From the NCBI GenBank assembly GCA_017622255.1, contig JAGARL010000111.1, positions 1-5,792 of the forward strand: DNA of 5,792 bases. The letters run 5' to 3'. This document shows positions 1-5,420 of the stretch, in pieces. Source of the stretch: Methanocorpusculum sp. (GTDB lineage: Archaea; Halobacteriota; Methanomicrobia; Methanomicrobiales; Methanocorpusculaceae). Numbering within the stretch: position 1 is the first letter of the stretch; each line of letters opens with the position of its first letter. The translations under genes were made by a program, and so were the position numbers. Below the pieces are notes generated by a model. It was not told the DNA's origin and did not search any database. It was given only the letters and a program-made list of their open reading frames with translations.

Positions 1-49
1 CTAGTTATGGGTTTTGTAAAGTAATTAACTATCCTATCAGCAGGGTTGG

Positions 50-56
50 AAAAAAA
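50..56 (-). terminator. Oligo-T terminator after the secreted-protein gene
   Basis: Seven A on the plus strand give TTTTTTT on the minus strand, 3 nt past the TAA at 60-62. Archaeal RNA polymerase commonly stops at such T runs without a hairpin. Its position fits the out-of-frame TAA better than the in-frame TGA at 104, a small extra hint that 60 is the true gene end. Confidence 0.5.
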
Positions 57-59
57 GAG

Positions 60-170
60 TTAAGCTGCTTTCCAGATAGCAGTTACTGTGGTGTTGTATT
101 CGGTCAGAATAATCTCTTCGCCGGGAAAGACGTGGTTTCCGTAAATCTTCCATCCGGCATACACATTGTC
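60..170 (-). pseudogene. Out-of-frame C-terminus of the secreted B-repeat protein
   Basis: Read on the minus strand, this frame is open from just after a TGA (171-173) to a TAA (60-62). It encodes DNVYAGWKIYG, then NHVFPGEEIILT, then EYNTTVTAIWKAA. That is the expected end of a B-repeat: an aromatic-x-GW core, a PGE turn and a closing TTVTAIW strand. The upstream frame breaks off at the matching point (RFTAE), and its own remaining 22 residues look like noise. A -1 shift between GAG and GAC at about 168-172 joins the two into one domain. I read this as the true 3' end of the gene at 104-532. A sequencing error, a real one-base deletion or programmed frameshifting would all look the same here; no obvious slippery heptamer is present. 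Confidence 0.7.
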
Positions 171-532
171 TCAGCCGTAAACCGGCATTCGGGAACCTTC
201 CATGACGGATTCGTTGAACCGCTGAACAGGGAGGTGCTGTATACTTCTCCGACACCGTGATATCCCGGGTCGAACTCAATCACATACAGATAGAAACTCA
301 CCGGGTCTTCCTTTAACGCACGAACAAAAGACGATAAAAGCCCAATCCGGTCATCCCCGTACTTGCCGAAGATAATCCACTTCACCACTATATCATGCGG
401 GACTGGCTCTATCAGAACCTCTGCACAGTCAGCAGCCGGTGCCGGACTTATCCGAAGCGGCTCATCTGCCGCGGCAGGGCAGGCAAGCACGGCGAGCAGA
501 AAGACCGCCAGCACAAAAAGCATCTTCTTCAT
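104..532 (-). CDS. Small secreted protein with a frameshifted B-repeat-like domain
   Basis: The ATG at 532 is chosen because GGAG lies 7 nt upstream (540-543) and the product then opens with a classic signal peptide: MKK, a hydrophobic stretch (LFVLAVFLLAVLA) and a likely cleavage site after PAAA. VLAC at about residues 15-18 could also be read as a weak lipobox. In this frame the protein has 142 residues and stops at TGA 104-106. The part VIEFDPGYHG ... VPECRFTAE looks like the first two thirds of an InlB/Listeria-Bacteroides type B-repeat (Flg_new-like beta-grasp module), found in many methanogen surface proteins. The last third is missing here but is intact in another frame at 60-170, so the gene appears broken by one missing base near 169-172. 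It starts 37 nt after cobY on the same strand and may share its transcript, but nothing in it suggests a cobalamin role. It is probably exported; its function is unknown. Confidence 0.7.
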   Translation of the reverse strand: MKKMLFVLAVFLLAVLACPAAADEPLRISPAPAADCAEVLIEPVPHDIVVKWIIFGKYGDDRIGLLSSFVRALKEDPVSFYLYVIEFDPGYHGVGEVYSTSLFSGSTNPSWKVPECRFTAETMCMPDGRFTETTSFPAKRLF

Positions 533-569
533 AAAAATACTCCGAAGGAAAAATATAAGAAAGTATCTC

Positions 570-1169
570 TTACTTGCGCAGTTTTGCAAACATCTTCTCT
601 GCGGCCGCAAGCTCCTCTCTCGTGTTCACATTAAACGCGAGTCCCGGCTCATGCAGAAGCACCGCTTCCTCTTCCTGCACATCATCCACCAGAGAACCGG
701 TTAAAATATTTAAGGCACACGGAGTTGCAGAAACCCCGCAGACCGTCTCCCGGTAGCGGGGAAGCATTCCGTACTCCTCGCACAGCGAAATCGGAATCCA
801 GGTGGAACAGGCAGGCTTGCCGGACGCAAAATACGCATTGCGGACCGTGTTTACAATCTCTGCTGTCAGGTAGGGAATATCTGCGGCCGCGGTAAACAGC
901 GGCCCGTCCTCGCCGGAAAGGGCGACTGCCTCGCACATATCCTCCACATAGCCGGCGCCTTCCGTATCGATGAACTCCAAATCATTTGCCCGGCAGAAGT
1001 TTCTGGTATACGGCGTCTTATGCGACGTCACCACAACAGGCTCCACCTCAGCTTCGCTGAACGCCTCAATCACCCAGGAAAGCATAGGGCTTCCGGCAAC
1101 CGGCACCAGTGCCTTCTCCCCAAGCCGGAGCCGCGACCCTTCCCCGCCTGCCAGAATCAGCGCAAGCAT
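570..1169 (-). CDS. cobY: Adenosylcobinamide-phosphate guanylyltransferase CobY
   Basis: A 199-aa cytoplasmic enzyme that transfers GMP from GTP to adenosylcobinamide phosphate, giving AdoCbi-GDP for nucleotide-loop assembly of cobalamin. It is the archaeal replacement for bacterial CobU. The sequence shows a nucleotidyltransferase Rossmann fold: LILAGGEGSRL at residues 4-14 (GTP-binding loop), EKALVPVAGSPML at 18-30, IDTEGAGYVEDM at about 67-78, TAAADIPYL at 93-101 and FNVNTREEL at 179-187. The GxGYxED and FNxNTxxxL segments are, as I recall them, typical of the Methanocaldococcus CobY, which is also about 196 aa. MobA (molybdenum guanylyltransferase) is the main alternative but is less likely given the adjacent cobD. 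The ATG at 1169 has GGAGG (1180-1184) 10 nt upstream. The gene overlaps the end of cobD by 13 nt, implying translational coupling. Confidence 0.88.
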   Translation of the reverse strand: MLALILAGGEGSRLRLGEKALVPVAGSPMLSWVIEAFSEAEVEPVVVTSHKTPYTRNFCRANDLEFIDTEGAGYVEDMCEAVALSGEDGPLFTAAADIPYLTAEIVNTVRNAYFASGKPACSTWIPISLCEEYGMLPRYRETVCGVSATPCALNILTGSLVDDVQEEEAVLLHEPGLAFNVNTREELAAAEKMFAKLRK

Positions 1170-2146
1170 TCAGCCAGTGCCTCCAGAACGCGGCGGTTCT
1201 TTTCCCGTATCTCAACAGACACGCGGATACAGGTTGGAAGCGTAAACGACGTACAGTCACGCACTAAGATGCCGTGCGAAAGCGTGGCCTCCCGGACTGC
1301 AGACGCTTCGCGTCCGGTATCTATAGTAATGTAGTTTACCTGCGACGGATAGCAGGAAACGCCAAGCTTTGCAAGCTCTTGCATGTACCAGTTCCGCTCT
1401 GCTGTAATTTTTGCCGCCGAATCCTTCAGCTCCGCATAATGGTCAAACGCGGCCATCGCATAGGCTTCCGCAAACGCGTTCACCGTCCAGGGAGTTCTTG
1501 CCGTTTCGATTTTCTCAATCAGCTCAGGCTCTCCAAAGGCAAAACCGAAGCGGATTCCCGGCACCGTAAAGCATTTCGTAATCGAGCGCATCACAAACAG
1601 ATTTTTGGAGCGAATATCGGATATGGACTCATCCCGCTCTGCAAGCTCCATGAATGCTTCGTCCACAAATAACAGAGAGCCGGCATCCTCTGCCTCTTCT
1701 GCATACTGCAGCATCTCAGCGCGCGGGGTTAAAATGCCGGTCGGATTGTTCGGGTTGCAGAGGAAGCGGATGTCGGCATCCGTGTTCTGGACAACCGTCT
1801 TTCCGGCAAGCCGGGCAGAAAGTCCGTACTCGCCGAATGTCGGCATATCAATTCTGCAGGTCTTGCCGTCGGTTACCTTGCAGAACACCCGGATAATCTC
1901 TGCCGAGCCGTTTCCCACACAGATTTCTTCTGTGTCTCTTCCAAACACAGAGGAGATTTTCTCCTTTAAGGCAGTATAGGAATCATCCGGATATACTGCT
2001 AAATCTTCGTGGTTGTACGCGCAGGAAAACTCCGGGACGAACGGATTCATGCTCGCGCTCACATCTAAGAGAGATTCTCCAAAGATGCGGCGCATCTCCT
2101 GAATCTTTCCTCCGTGAACTACCTTCTTTGGAAATTCTGACGGCAT
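1157..2146 (-). CDS. cobD: L-threonine-O-3-phosphate decarboxylase CobD
   Basis: A 329-aa PLP enzyme of aminotransferase fold type I. CobD decarboxylates L-threonine phosphate to (R)-1-aminopropan-2-yl phosphate, the linker between the corrin ring and the lower ligand of cobalamin. Visible family marks in order: HGGKI at 11-15 (typical CobD N-terminus), LLDVSASMNPF at 26-36, YPD at 52-54, GNGSAE at 78-83, CNPNNPTG at 130-137, DEAF at 162-165 (PLP aspartate), SITKCF with the Schiff-base lysine K191, GIRFGF at 197-202, and the substrate arginine in CIRVSV (R308). The HGG motif and the TPWTVNA segment (218-224) favour CobD over the related histidinol-phosphate aminotransferase HisC. It is somewhat shorter than the Salmonella enzyme (about 364 aa). 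The ATG at 2146 is the only start before the HGG motif. No Shine-Dalgarno sequence is visible, so a short or absent leader is likely. First gene of an operon with cobY. Confidence 0.87.
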   Translation of the reverse strand: MPSEFPKKVVHGGKIQEMRRIFGESLLDVSASMNPFVPEFSCAYNHEDLAVYPDDSYTALKEKISSVFGRDTEEICVGNGSAEIIRVFCKVTDGKTCRIDMPTFGEYGLSARLAGKTVVQNTDADIRFLCNPNNPTGILTPRAEMLQYAEEAEDAGSLLFVDEAFMELAERDESISDIRSKNLFVMRSITKCFTVPGIRFGFAFGEPELIEKIETARTPWTVNAFAEAYAMAAFDHYAELKDSAAKITAERNWYMQELAKLGVSCYPSQVNYITIDTGREASAVREATLSHGILVRDCTSFTLPTCIRVSVEIREKNRRVLEALAECLR

Positions 2147-2175
2147 TGCTTGCTTATATATTGGTTCTCTTCTCT

Positions 2176-2184
2176 CATATATCC
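2176..2184 (-). promoter_or_regulatory. Probable TATA box of the cobD-cobY operon
   Basis: On the minus strand this reads GGATATATG. A start about 26 nt downstream would fall near 2153, only ~7 nt before the cobD ATG, which fits the lack of a Shine-Dalgarno sequence. A sequence closer to the archaeal consensus, TATATAAG at 2154-2161, is so near the ATG that transcription from it would start inside cobD, beyond the HGG codons, so I prefer the upstream box. Confidence 0.4.
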
Positions 2185-2247
2185 TCTCTGTCTTACTTGT
2201 GTTATCTCAGATTTTCCCGTGATGCGGTCTATTCCTCCTGCGATACC

Positions 2248-2256
2248 TTTATAATA
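2248..2256 (+). promoter_or_regulatory. Probable TATA box of the cdrS-ftsZ2 operon
   Basis: TTTATAATA in an AT-rich stretch. The expected transcription start, about 25 nt downstream, lies near 2278, within the palindrome at 2272-2287. That gives an untranslated leader of about 85 nt, long for an archaeon, filled by the 11-bp repeats. Confidence 0.45.
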
Positions 2257-2271
2257 TCATAAGTACAATTA

Positions 2272-2287
2272 TGTTTTGTCCAAAACA
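2272..2287 (+). promoter_or_regulatory. 16-bp palindrome at the predicted transcription start
   Basis: TGTTTTG, two bases TC, then CAAAACA: two perfect 7-bp arms. It sits ~20 bp behind the TATA box, over the predicted start site of the cdrS-ftsZ2 transcript. This is where an archaeal repressor would block RNA polymerase. Its sequence is unrelated to the 11-bp repeats that follow, so it may bind a different protein. Confidence 0.5.
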
Positions 2288-2290
2288 GGA

Positions 2291-2356
2291 TGTCAGCTAA
2301 ATGTCTGATGTGCGTCAGCTAAATGTCAGACAAATGACTGACGCATGTCAGATTGG
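2291..2356 (+). repeat. Six tandem 11-bp repeats, candidate operator
   Basis: Six units of exactly 11 bp start at 2291, 2302, 2313, 2324, 2335 and 2346, with consensus TGTCAGnnAAA. The core reads GTCAG in four units, GTCTG in the second and GACTG in the fifth. Units one and three are identical over their last ten bases. The last copy runs into the ribosome binding site of the ribbon-helix-helix gene. One copy per helical turn puts every core on the same face of the DNA, as seen for cooperative operators of ribbon-helix-helix proteins. The tract also contains CTGAC/GTCAG arms (2338-2342 and 2347-2351). Autoregulation by the downstream protein is inferred, not shown. Confidence 0.65.
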
Positions 2357-2363
2357 AGATATC

Positions 2364-2555
2364 ATGGACCGAATTACAATCCGTTTACCCCCGCAGCAGG
2401 TTGAAATGCTTGAGAGACTGGTAGAAATTGGTGAGTTCCCCTCAGTTTCCGAAGCAGTACGTTATGCCGTGCGCGACTTCTTATCCCAAAAGAGTGACCG
2501 GATTTTACGGGACAGCGACTCAATCTCTACCTTTGACATGGGAATCAACTGTTAA
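2364..2555 (+). CDS. cdrS: CdrS-like ribbon-helix-helix regulator upstream of ftsZ2
   Basis: A 63-aa ribbon-helix-helix (CopG/MetJ/Arc) protein. Strand residues DRITIRL (2-8) carry R3, T5 and R7 on alternate positions, the usual major-groove contacts. Helix A is about 10-22, a turn GEFPSVSE follows, and helix B ([10 protein letters not shown]) is about 30-41. A short tail ([15 protein letters not shown]) has no recognised domain. The ATG at 2364 is preferred to the in-frame ATG at 2301 because GGAGAT (2355-2360) precedes it and the family begins M(D/E)R(I/V)T. The longer start would translate the 11-bp repeats. In haloarchaea CdrS is encoded directly before ftsZ2 and controls cell division; the same order and sequence style here support a CdrS orthologue. 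It probably binds DNA as a dimer, and the repeats just upstream are an obvious candidate target. Co-transcribed with ftsZ2. Confidence 0.8.
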   Translation: MDRITIRLPPQQVEMLERLVEIGEFPSVSEAVRYAVRDFLSQKSDRILRDSDSISTFDMGINC

Positions 2556-2573
2556 TTCAGGGGTGTACAAAAA

Positions 2574-3728
2574 ATGCAGAGTATTATTAACGAAGCACTG
2601 AAAAACGCAGAACTCGAGAAGGGTATGCAGACTACCTCCATCGTTGACGATGAAGACATGCTCGGACAGCCGAGAATTGTCATTGTCGGATGCGGTGGTG
2701 CTGGAAACAACACGATTAACCGTCTCCACAACATGAAGGTTGGCGGAGCAGAAACTATTGCTATCAACACCGACAAGCAGCACCTGGACATGATTCAGGC
2801 AGACAAGCGTGTCTTAATCGGTAAATCCTTAACCCGCGGTCTTGGTGCCGGAGGATTCCCGGATGTCGGACGCCGCGCAGCCGAGATGGCCCGCCCGACC
2901 TTAGAGGAGCTTTTAAAGGATGCTGACCTCGTCTTCGTCACTGCAGGTATGGGAGGAGGAACCGGAACCGGCTCTGCACCTGTCGTTGCACAGATTGCAA
3001 AGGAGCACGGAGCAATTGTTATCGCAATGGTTTCCTATCCGTTCCAGGTTGAAAGAGCAAGAATGCTTAAGGCAGAAGACGGTCTTGAGGCAATGCGCCA
3101 GGCAGCAGACTCTGTTATCGTCCTCGACAACAACAGACTCAAGAACTTCGTTCCAAACCTCCCGCTCGGACAGGCATTCTCCGTCATGGACCAGATTATC
3201 TCCGAGACTGTTAAGGGTATCTCTGAGACTATCACTGAGCCGTCCTTAATCAACATCGACTACGCAGATGTCCGTGCAATTATGAGCAAGGGCGGTCTTG
3301 CAGTTATGCTCATTGGAGAGTCCAAGCAGCAGAACAAGGCAGAGTCTGTCATCCGCGACTGTCTCGCACACCCGCTCCTCGACATCGACTTCAGAGGAGC
3401 AACCGGCGGTCTGATTCACATTACCGGCGGCAACGACTTAACTCTGCACGATGCAGAAGAGATTGCCCAGCAGCTCACCTATGAGCTTGACCCGCATGCA
3501 GATGTTATCTGGGGCGCGCGCGTCAGAAAGGACTTCGAAGGCAAGGTTTCTGTTATGGCCATCATGACCGGTATCCACAGCCCGCAGATTATCGGCGGCA
3601 GCTCTGAGCCGAGAGTCATTGGCAGATCTCAGCCGCAGGTTTCCTCCTACTCCGCTCCATCACCAGCCTCTCACGTAAATCCGGAACCGATTCGCACCAG
3701 CGGCGGTAACTTTGACTGGATTATCTAA
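2574..3728 (+). CDS. ftsZ2: Cell division GTPase FtsZ, archaeal FtsZ2 type
   Basis: A 384-aa tubulin-superfamily GTPase that polymerises into the mid-cell division ring. In archaea with two FtsZ proteins, FtsZ2 is needed mainly for constriction. Motifs: GCGGAGNN at 39-46 (nucleotide loop T1), NTDKQHL at 65-71, the tubulin signature GGGTGTGS at 127-134, DNNRL at 185-189, and the T7 synergy loop NIDYAD at 227-232 with D229 and D232, which complete the GTPase site of the neighbouring subunit. The FtsZ2 assignment rests on [27 protein letters not shown] and [11 protein letters not shown], which read like haloarchaeal FtsZ2 and not FtsZ1, and on the cdrS gene in front. The C-terminus is a Ser/Pro/Gln-rich linker (about 343-375) ending in a short hydrophobic tag FDWII, a plausible partner-binding tail. 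The ATG lies 18 nt after the cdrS stop, with GGGGTG at 2560-2565 as a loose ribosome binding site. Confidence 0.93.
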   Translation: MQSIINEALKNAELEKGMQTTSIVDDEDMLGQPRIVIVGCGGAGNNTINRLHNMKVGGAETIAINTDKQHLDMIQADKRVLIGKSLTRGLGAGGFPDVGRRAAEMARPTLEELLKDADLVFVTAGMGGGTGTGSAPVVAQIAKEHGAIVIAMVSYPFQVERARMLKAEDGLEAMRQAADSVIVLDNNRLKNFVPNLPLGQAFSVMDQIISETVKGISETITEPSLINIDYADVRAIMSKGGLAVMLIGESKQQNKAESVIRDCLAHPLLDIDFRGATGGLIHITGGNDLTLHDAEEIAQQLTYELDPHADVIWGARVRKDFEGKVSVMAIMTGIHSPQIIGGSSEPRVIGRSQPQVSSYSAPSPASHVNPEPIRTSGGNFDWII

Positions 3729-3802
3729 GCTCATAGTTCCATACAGTCACACTACATCAGTCATACACCAATATACACAGGATTCACACAATACAATATT
3801 TC

Positions 3803-3825
3803 CAGGGGGAATACACCGCCCCCTG
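3803..3825 (+). other. Stem-loop 1 downstream of ftsZ2
   Basis: CAGGGGG (3803-3809) pairs perfectly with CCCCCTG (3819-3825) over a 9-nt loop. No T run follows, so it is not a simple terminator. First of three consecutive hairpins in the ftsZ2 3' region. Confidence 0.55.
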
Positions 3826-3836
3826 CCTCACCGTTG

Positions 3837-3860
3837 TGCGGAGAATGGAAGAGCTCCGCA
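3837..3860 (+). other. Stem-loop 2 downstream of ftsZ2
   Basis: TGCGGAG (3837-3843) pairs perfectly with CTCCGCA (3854-3860) over a 10-nt purine-rich loop (3844-3853). It sits 11 nt after stem-loop 1 and 6 nt before stem-loop 3. Confidence 0.5.
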
Positions 3861-3866
3861 TACACC

Positions 3867-3902
3867 ACCCCCGTTTTCTTGGGGGGTCAGGGCACTGTTT
3901 TT
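3867..3902 (+). terminator. Hairpin plus T run, probable ftsZ2 terminator
   Basis: ACCCCC (3867-3872), an 8-nt loop GTTTTCTT, then GGGGGGT (3881-3887) form a strong GC stem. A T5 run at 3898-3902 follows 10 nt later. The stem is further from the T run than in a bacterial intrinsic terminator, but archaeal termination needs only the T run. This would give ftsZ2 a ~170-nt 3' untranslated region. Confidence 0.45.
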
Positions 3903-4055
3903 ACAATATATTTAAATTCTAATACCGCATTTAATTATAGGAAAGTCGTACATCTGACGGTTTGGAAAAAACCGGCGTGATGGTAAACCGGTATGGGAGT
4001 CTGAATACACGTATTGAAAAGTTGAACTTGTTTTTCCTTCATTATTCAGTATTTT

Positions 4056-4064
4056 GTATATAAG
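4056..4064 (+). promoter_or_regulatory. TATA box of the coiled-coil gene
   Basis: GTATATAAG is a close match to the archaeal TATA consensus. The expected start is near 4087, giving a leader of about 43 nt with GGAAAGGTAAG (4115-4125) just ahead of the TTG start codon. It indicates a transcript separate from ftsZ2. Confidence 0.6.
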
Positions 4065-4129
4065 ATGACCGCGCTGATTTTCCGTATCGCTGGAAACCCT
4101 CAGACGACTACTCAGGAAAGGTAAGAACG

Positions 4130-5017
4130 TTGACCGAAGATCTTGTCGAAAAGAGAAAAACACTTCTTGAACAGTCTGAAGAACACAAAGCAAAACGCAA
4201 CGAGTTAAACGCACAGGCAAGCCAGTTCGCTCGCGAGAGAAACGAGTTAAACAATGCAACCCGCCAGTATGTCGAGGATGCACAGAAGAACAAAGAGCTC
4301 CGTGACCAGTCTAACCACGATGTTCAGGCACTGAAAGAGAAGAGAAACGAGTTAAACGACAAGGCAAATGCCCTCTTTGAAGAAATCGACGCACTTCGCG
4401 GCGAGCAGGGCGGAACTGCAGCAGCTGCAGCAGCACCGCACGAGAAGAAGCCGTCCGCAAAAGATATCCAGCGCCAGATCGACCAGCTCGAGGAGAAGCA
4501 GCAGACTGAACAGATGTCCAAAGAGAAGGAGAATGAGATTGTTGACAAGATCAAGCAGCTCAAGGCCGAACTCAAGGACCAGGAAGTTGAACACGAGCAG
4601 AACAAAGAGGTTCGCACCCGCTTAGTTGAGGCACGCGAATACAGAAAGCAGGCATCTGCAATGCACGCAGAAGTTACCGAGAAGGCTGAACTTGCACAGA
4701 AGCACCACGACTTAATGGTCGAGTGCTACAGAAAGGCAGACAAGTCTCGCGAGGGAGCAGACGCAAAGCACAAGCAGTTCGTCGAGGCACAGGAAGCAGC
4801 AGACGCTGAGCACAAGAAGTTTATCGAGTGCCAGAAGCAGCTCCGCGACTACGATAAGGTTATCACTGGTGTCCGCAACAAGCAGAAGAAGGTCAAGACT
4901 GTTAAAGAGAACAAGTCCGCACGCAAGGAAGCAGAGACTATCTTCAACGCTTTCAAGAGCGGAGGAAAGCTCACCACTGAAGACCTCTTAAAGCTTCAGC
5001 GCTCCAAGCTTATCTAA
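4130..5017 (+). CDS. Archaeal coiled-coil protein, COG1340-like
   Basis: A 295-aa, highly charged, almost fully helical cytoplasmic protein with no signal peptide or membrane segment. The first coiled-coil region (about 1-90) is built on a recurring (K/E)RNELN unit at 22-27, 36-41 and 71-76. An Ala/Gly-rich hinge (GGTAAAAAAP, about 94-103) separates it from a second long coiled coil (about 110-265). The end (AETIFNAFKSGGKLTTEDLLKLQ) looks like a small conserved helical cap. The layout resembles the uncharacterised archaeal coiled-coil family COG1340, sometimes annotated by weak similarity as SMC-like or phosphoserine phosphatase; I see no catalytic motif for either. The TTG at 4130 is chosen because GGAAAGGTAAG precedes it, no in-frame ATG or GTG lies between the stop at 4061 and the heptads, and the first internal Met comes far downstream. 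Its role is unknown; a structural role near the division machinery is only suggested by position. Confidence 0.75.
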   Translation: MTEDLVEKRKTLLEQSEEHKAKRNELNAQASQFARERNELNNATRQYVEDAQKNKELRDQSNHDVQALKEKRNELNDKANALFEEIDALRGEQGGTAAAAAAPHEKKPSAKDIQRQIDQLEEKQQTEQMSKEKENEIVDKIKQLKAELKDQEVEHEQNKEVRTRLVEAREYRKQASAMHAEVTEKAELAQKHHDLMVECYRKADKSREGADAKHKQFVEAQEAADAEHKKFIECQKQLRDYDKVITGVRNKQKKVKTVKENKSARKEAETIFNAFKSGGKLTTEDLLKLQRSKLI

Positions 5018-5021
5018 GTTC

Positions 5022-5051
5022 GAGAGAGTTATCTCTCAATCAATATTTTTT
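5022..5051 (+). terminator. Hairpin and T run ending the coiled-coil gene
   Basis: GAGAGA (5022-5027), loop GTTA, TCTCTC (5032-5037), then T6 at 5046-5051, starting 4 nt after the TAA stop. A convincing terminator. Confidence 0.65.
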
Positions 5052-5232
5052 CCTTAGCTGTTTTTGTGTTCGTTTCTCTTGGCGTTTTGTCCGCTGATTT
5101 TTCCTGTGTTCTGCTGTCCCGATTTCACGGGTGACTCTGCCGCGCCGGATTTTCCCGCGTTTGTGTCGTCTGCAGATGTCTGTTGAAAAATACGCCGAAT
5201 GCAGGCGATTTGTACAATTTTGAAACGCAAGG

Positions 5233-5240
5233 TATTTATG
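5233..5240 (+). promoter_or_regulatory. Possible TATA box of tRNA-Glu
   Basis: TATTTATG lies about 55 nt upstream of the mature tRNA 5' end. Transcription would start near 5262, leaving a ~29-nt leader for RNase P to remove. A moderate match only. The rest of 5052-5290 shows no gene I can support. Confidence 0.35.
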
Positions 5241-5290
5241 CTCAGAAGTAGACTGTTATTGGCAGTTGTGTAAGACAACTAAGCATGTAG

Positions 5291-5363
5291 GCTGATATAG
5301 TGTAGAGGCCAATCATGCTGGCCTTTCACGCCAGCGACTCGGGTTCGAATCCCGATATCAGCA
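5291..5363 (+). tRNA. tRNA-Glu (anticodon TTC)
   Basis: A complete cloverleaf. Acceptor arm GCTGATA (5291-5297) pairs with TATCAGC (5356-5362), with discriminator A at 5363. The D arm lies in TAGTGTAGAGGCCAATCA. The anticodon stem is CTGGC (5318-5322)/GCCAG (5330-5334) around the loop CTTTCAC, with anticodon TTC at 5325-5327. The T arm is TCGGG/CCCGA (5339-5343/5351-5355) around the standard TTCGAAT loop. CCA is not encoded (CTC follows), and there is no intron. Decodes GAA and GAG. Confidence 0.96.
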
Positions 5364-5366
5364 CTC

Positions 5367-5371
5367 TTTTT
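5367..5371 (+). terminator. T run after tRNA-Glu
   Basis: TTTTT begins 3 nt past the discriminator base, the usual archaeal stop for a single tRNA transcript. Confidence 0.45.
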
Positions 5372-5420
5372 CTGATTTCTTTAAACTAAAGCGAATGCGC
5401 TGTTCTTTTCTTCGATTTCT

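Larger units (their letters stand above)
3729..4129. other. 400-bp intergenic region between ftsZ2 and the coiled-coil gene
   Basis: No credible gene is seen on either strand. In order it holds a G-poor, CA-rich stretch (about 3738-3795, with CAGTCA at 3744 and 3758), three stem-loops (3803-3887), a T run, and an AT-rich patch with a TATA-like AATATATTTAAA (3905-3916). After that come a small hairpin CGGTTT/AAACCG (3958-3963 and 3969-3974, loop GGAAA), a second AAACCGG at 3985-3991, and the inverted repeat AATAC-AC-GTATT (4004-4015). It ends with the promoter and leader of the coiled-coil gene. The density of structure and the spare TATA-like sequence leave room for a small RNA, but none is proven. 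Confidence 0.5.

Noticed and set aside
37..279. 80-aa minus-strand reading frame over the end of the secreted-protein gene
   Set aside because: Arg/Cys-rich and without family features. It overlaps the frame that completes the B-repeat domain, which is far more protein-like.
533..610. N-terminal extension of the secreted protein to an ATG at 610
   Set aside because: It would overlap the end of cobY by 41 nt and put 26 residues before a textbook signal peptide. The ATG at 532 has a GGAG site.
2291..2356. The 11-bp repeats as a CRISPR array or replication iterons
   Set aside because: The units are far too short for CRISPR and have no spacers. There is no Orc1/Cdc6 gene or AT-rich unwinding element next to them, so a promoter-linked operator fits better.
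2301..2363. Longer start for the ribbon-helix-helix protein
   Set aside because: It would translate the 11-bp repeats into a peptide with no family match, and the GGAGAT site is placed for the ATG at 2364.
3912..4283. 123-aa minus-strand reading frame in the ftsZ2/coiled-coil gap
   Set aside because: It overlaps the promoter and start of the coiled-coil gene in antisense, has low-complexity basic content and shows no ribosome binding site.
4418..4437. GCAGCAGC-type run in the coiled-coil gene as a microsatellite
   Set aside because: It simply encodes the alanine hinge, is short and is interrupted.
4324..4617. Ser/Cys/Leu-rich antisense frames inside the coiled-coil gene
   Set aside because: They mirror the Glu/Lys/Gln-rich coding strand; antisense of a coiled coil typically gives such Ser/Leu-rich frames.
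5113..5132. Small inverted repeat CCCG/CGGG around 5119-5132
   Set aside because: Only a 4-bp stem, which is expected by chance.
5054..5278. 74-aa minus-strand frame between the coiled-coil gene and the tRNA
   Set aside because: No recognised domain or ribosome binding site. It covers the tRNA promoter and ends within the terminator region of the neighbour.
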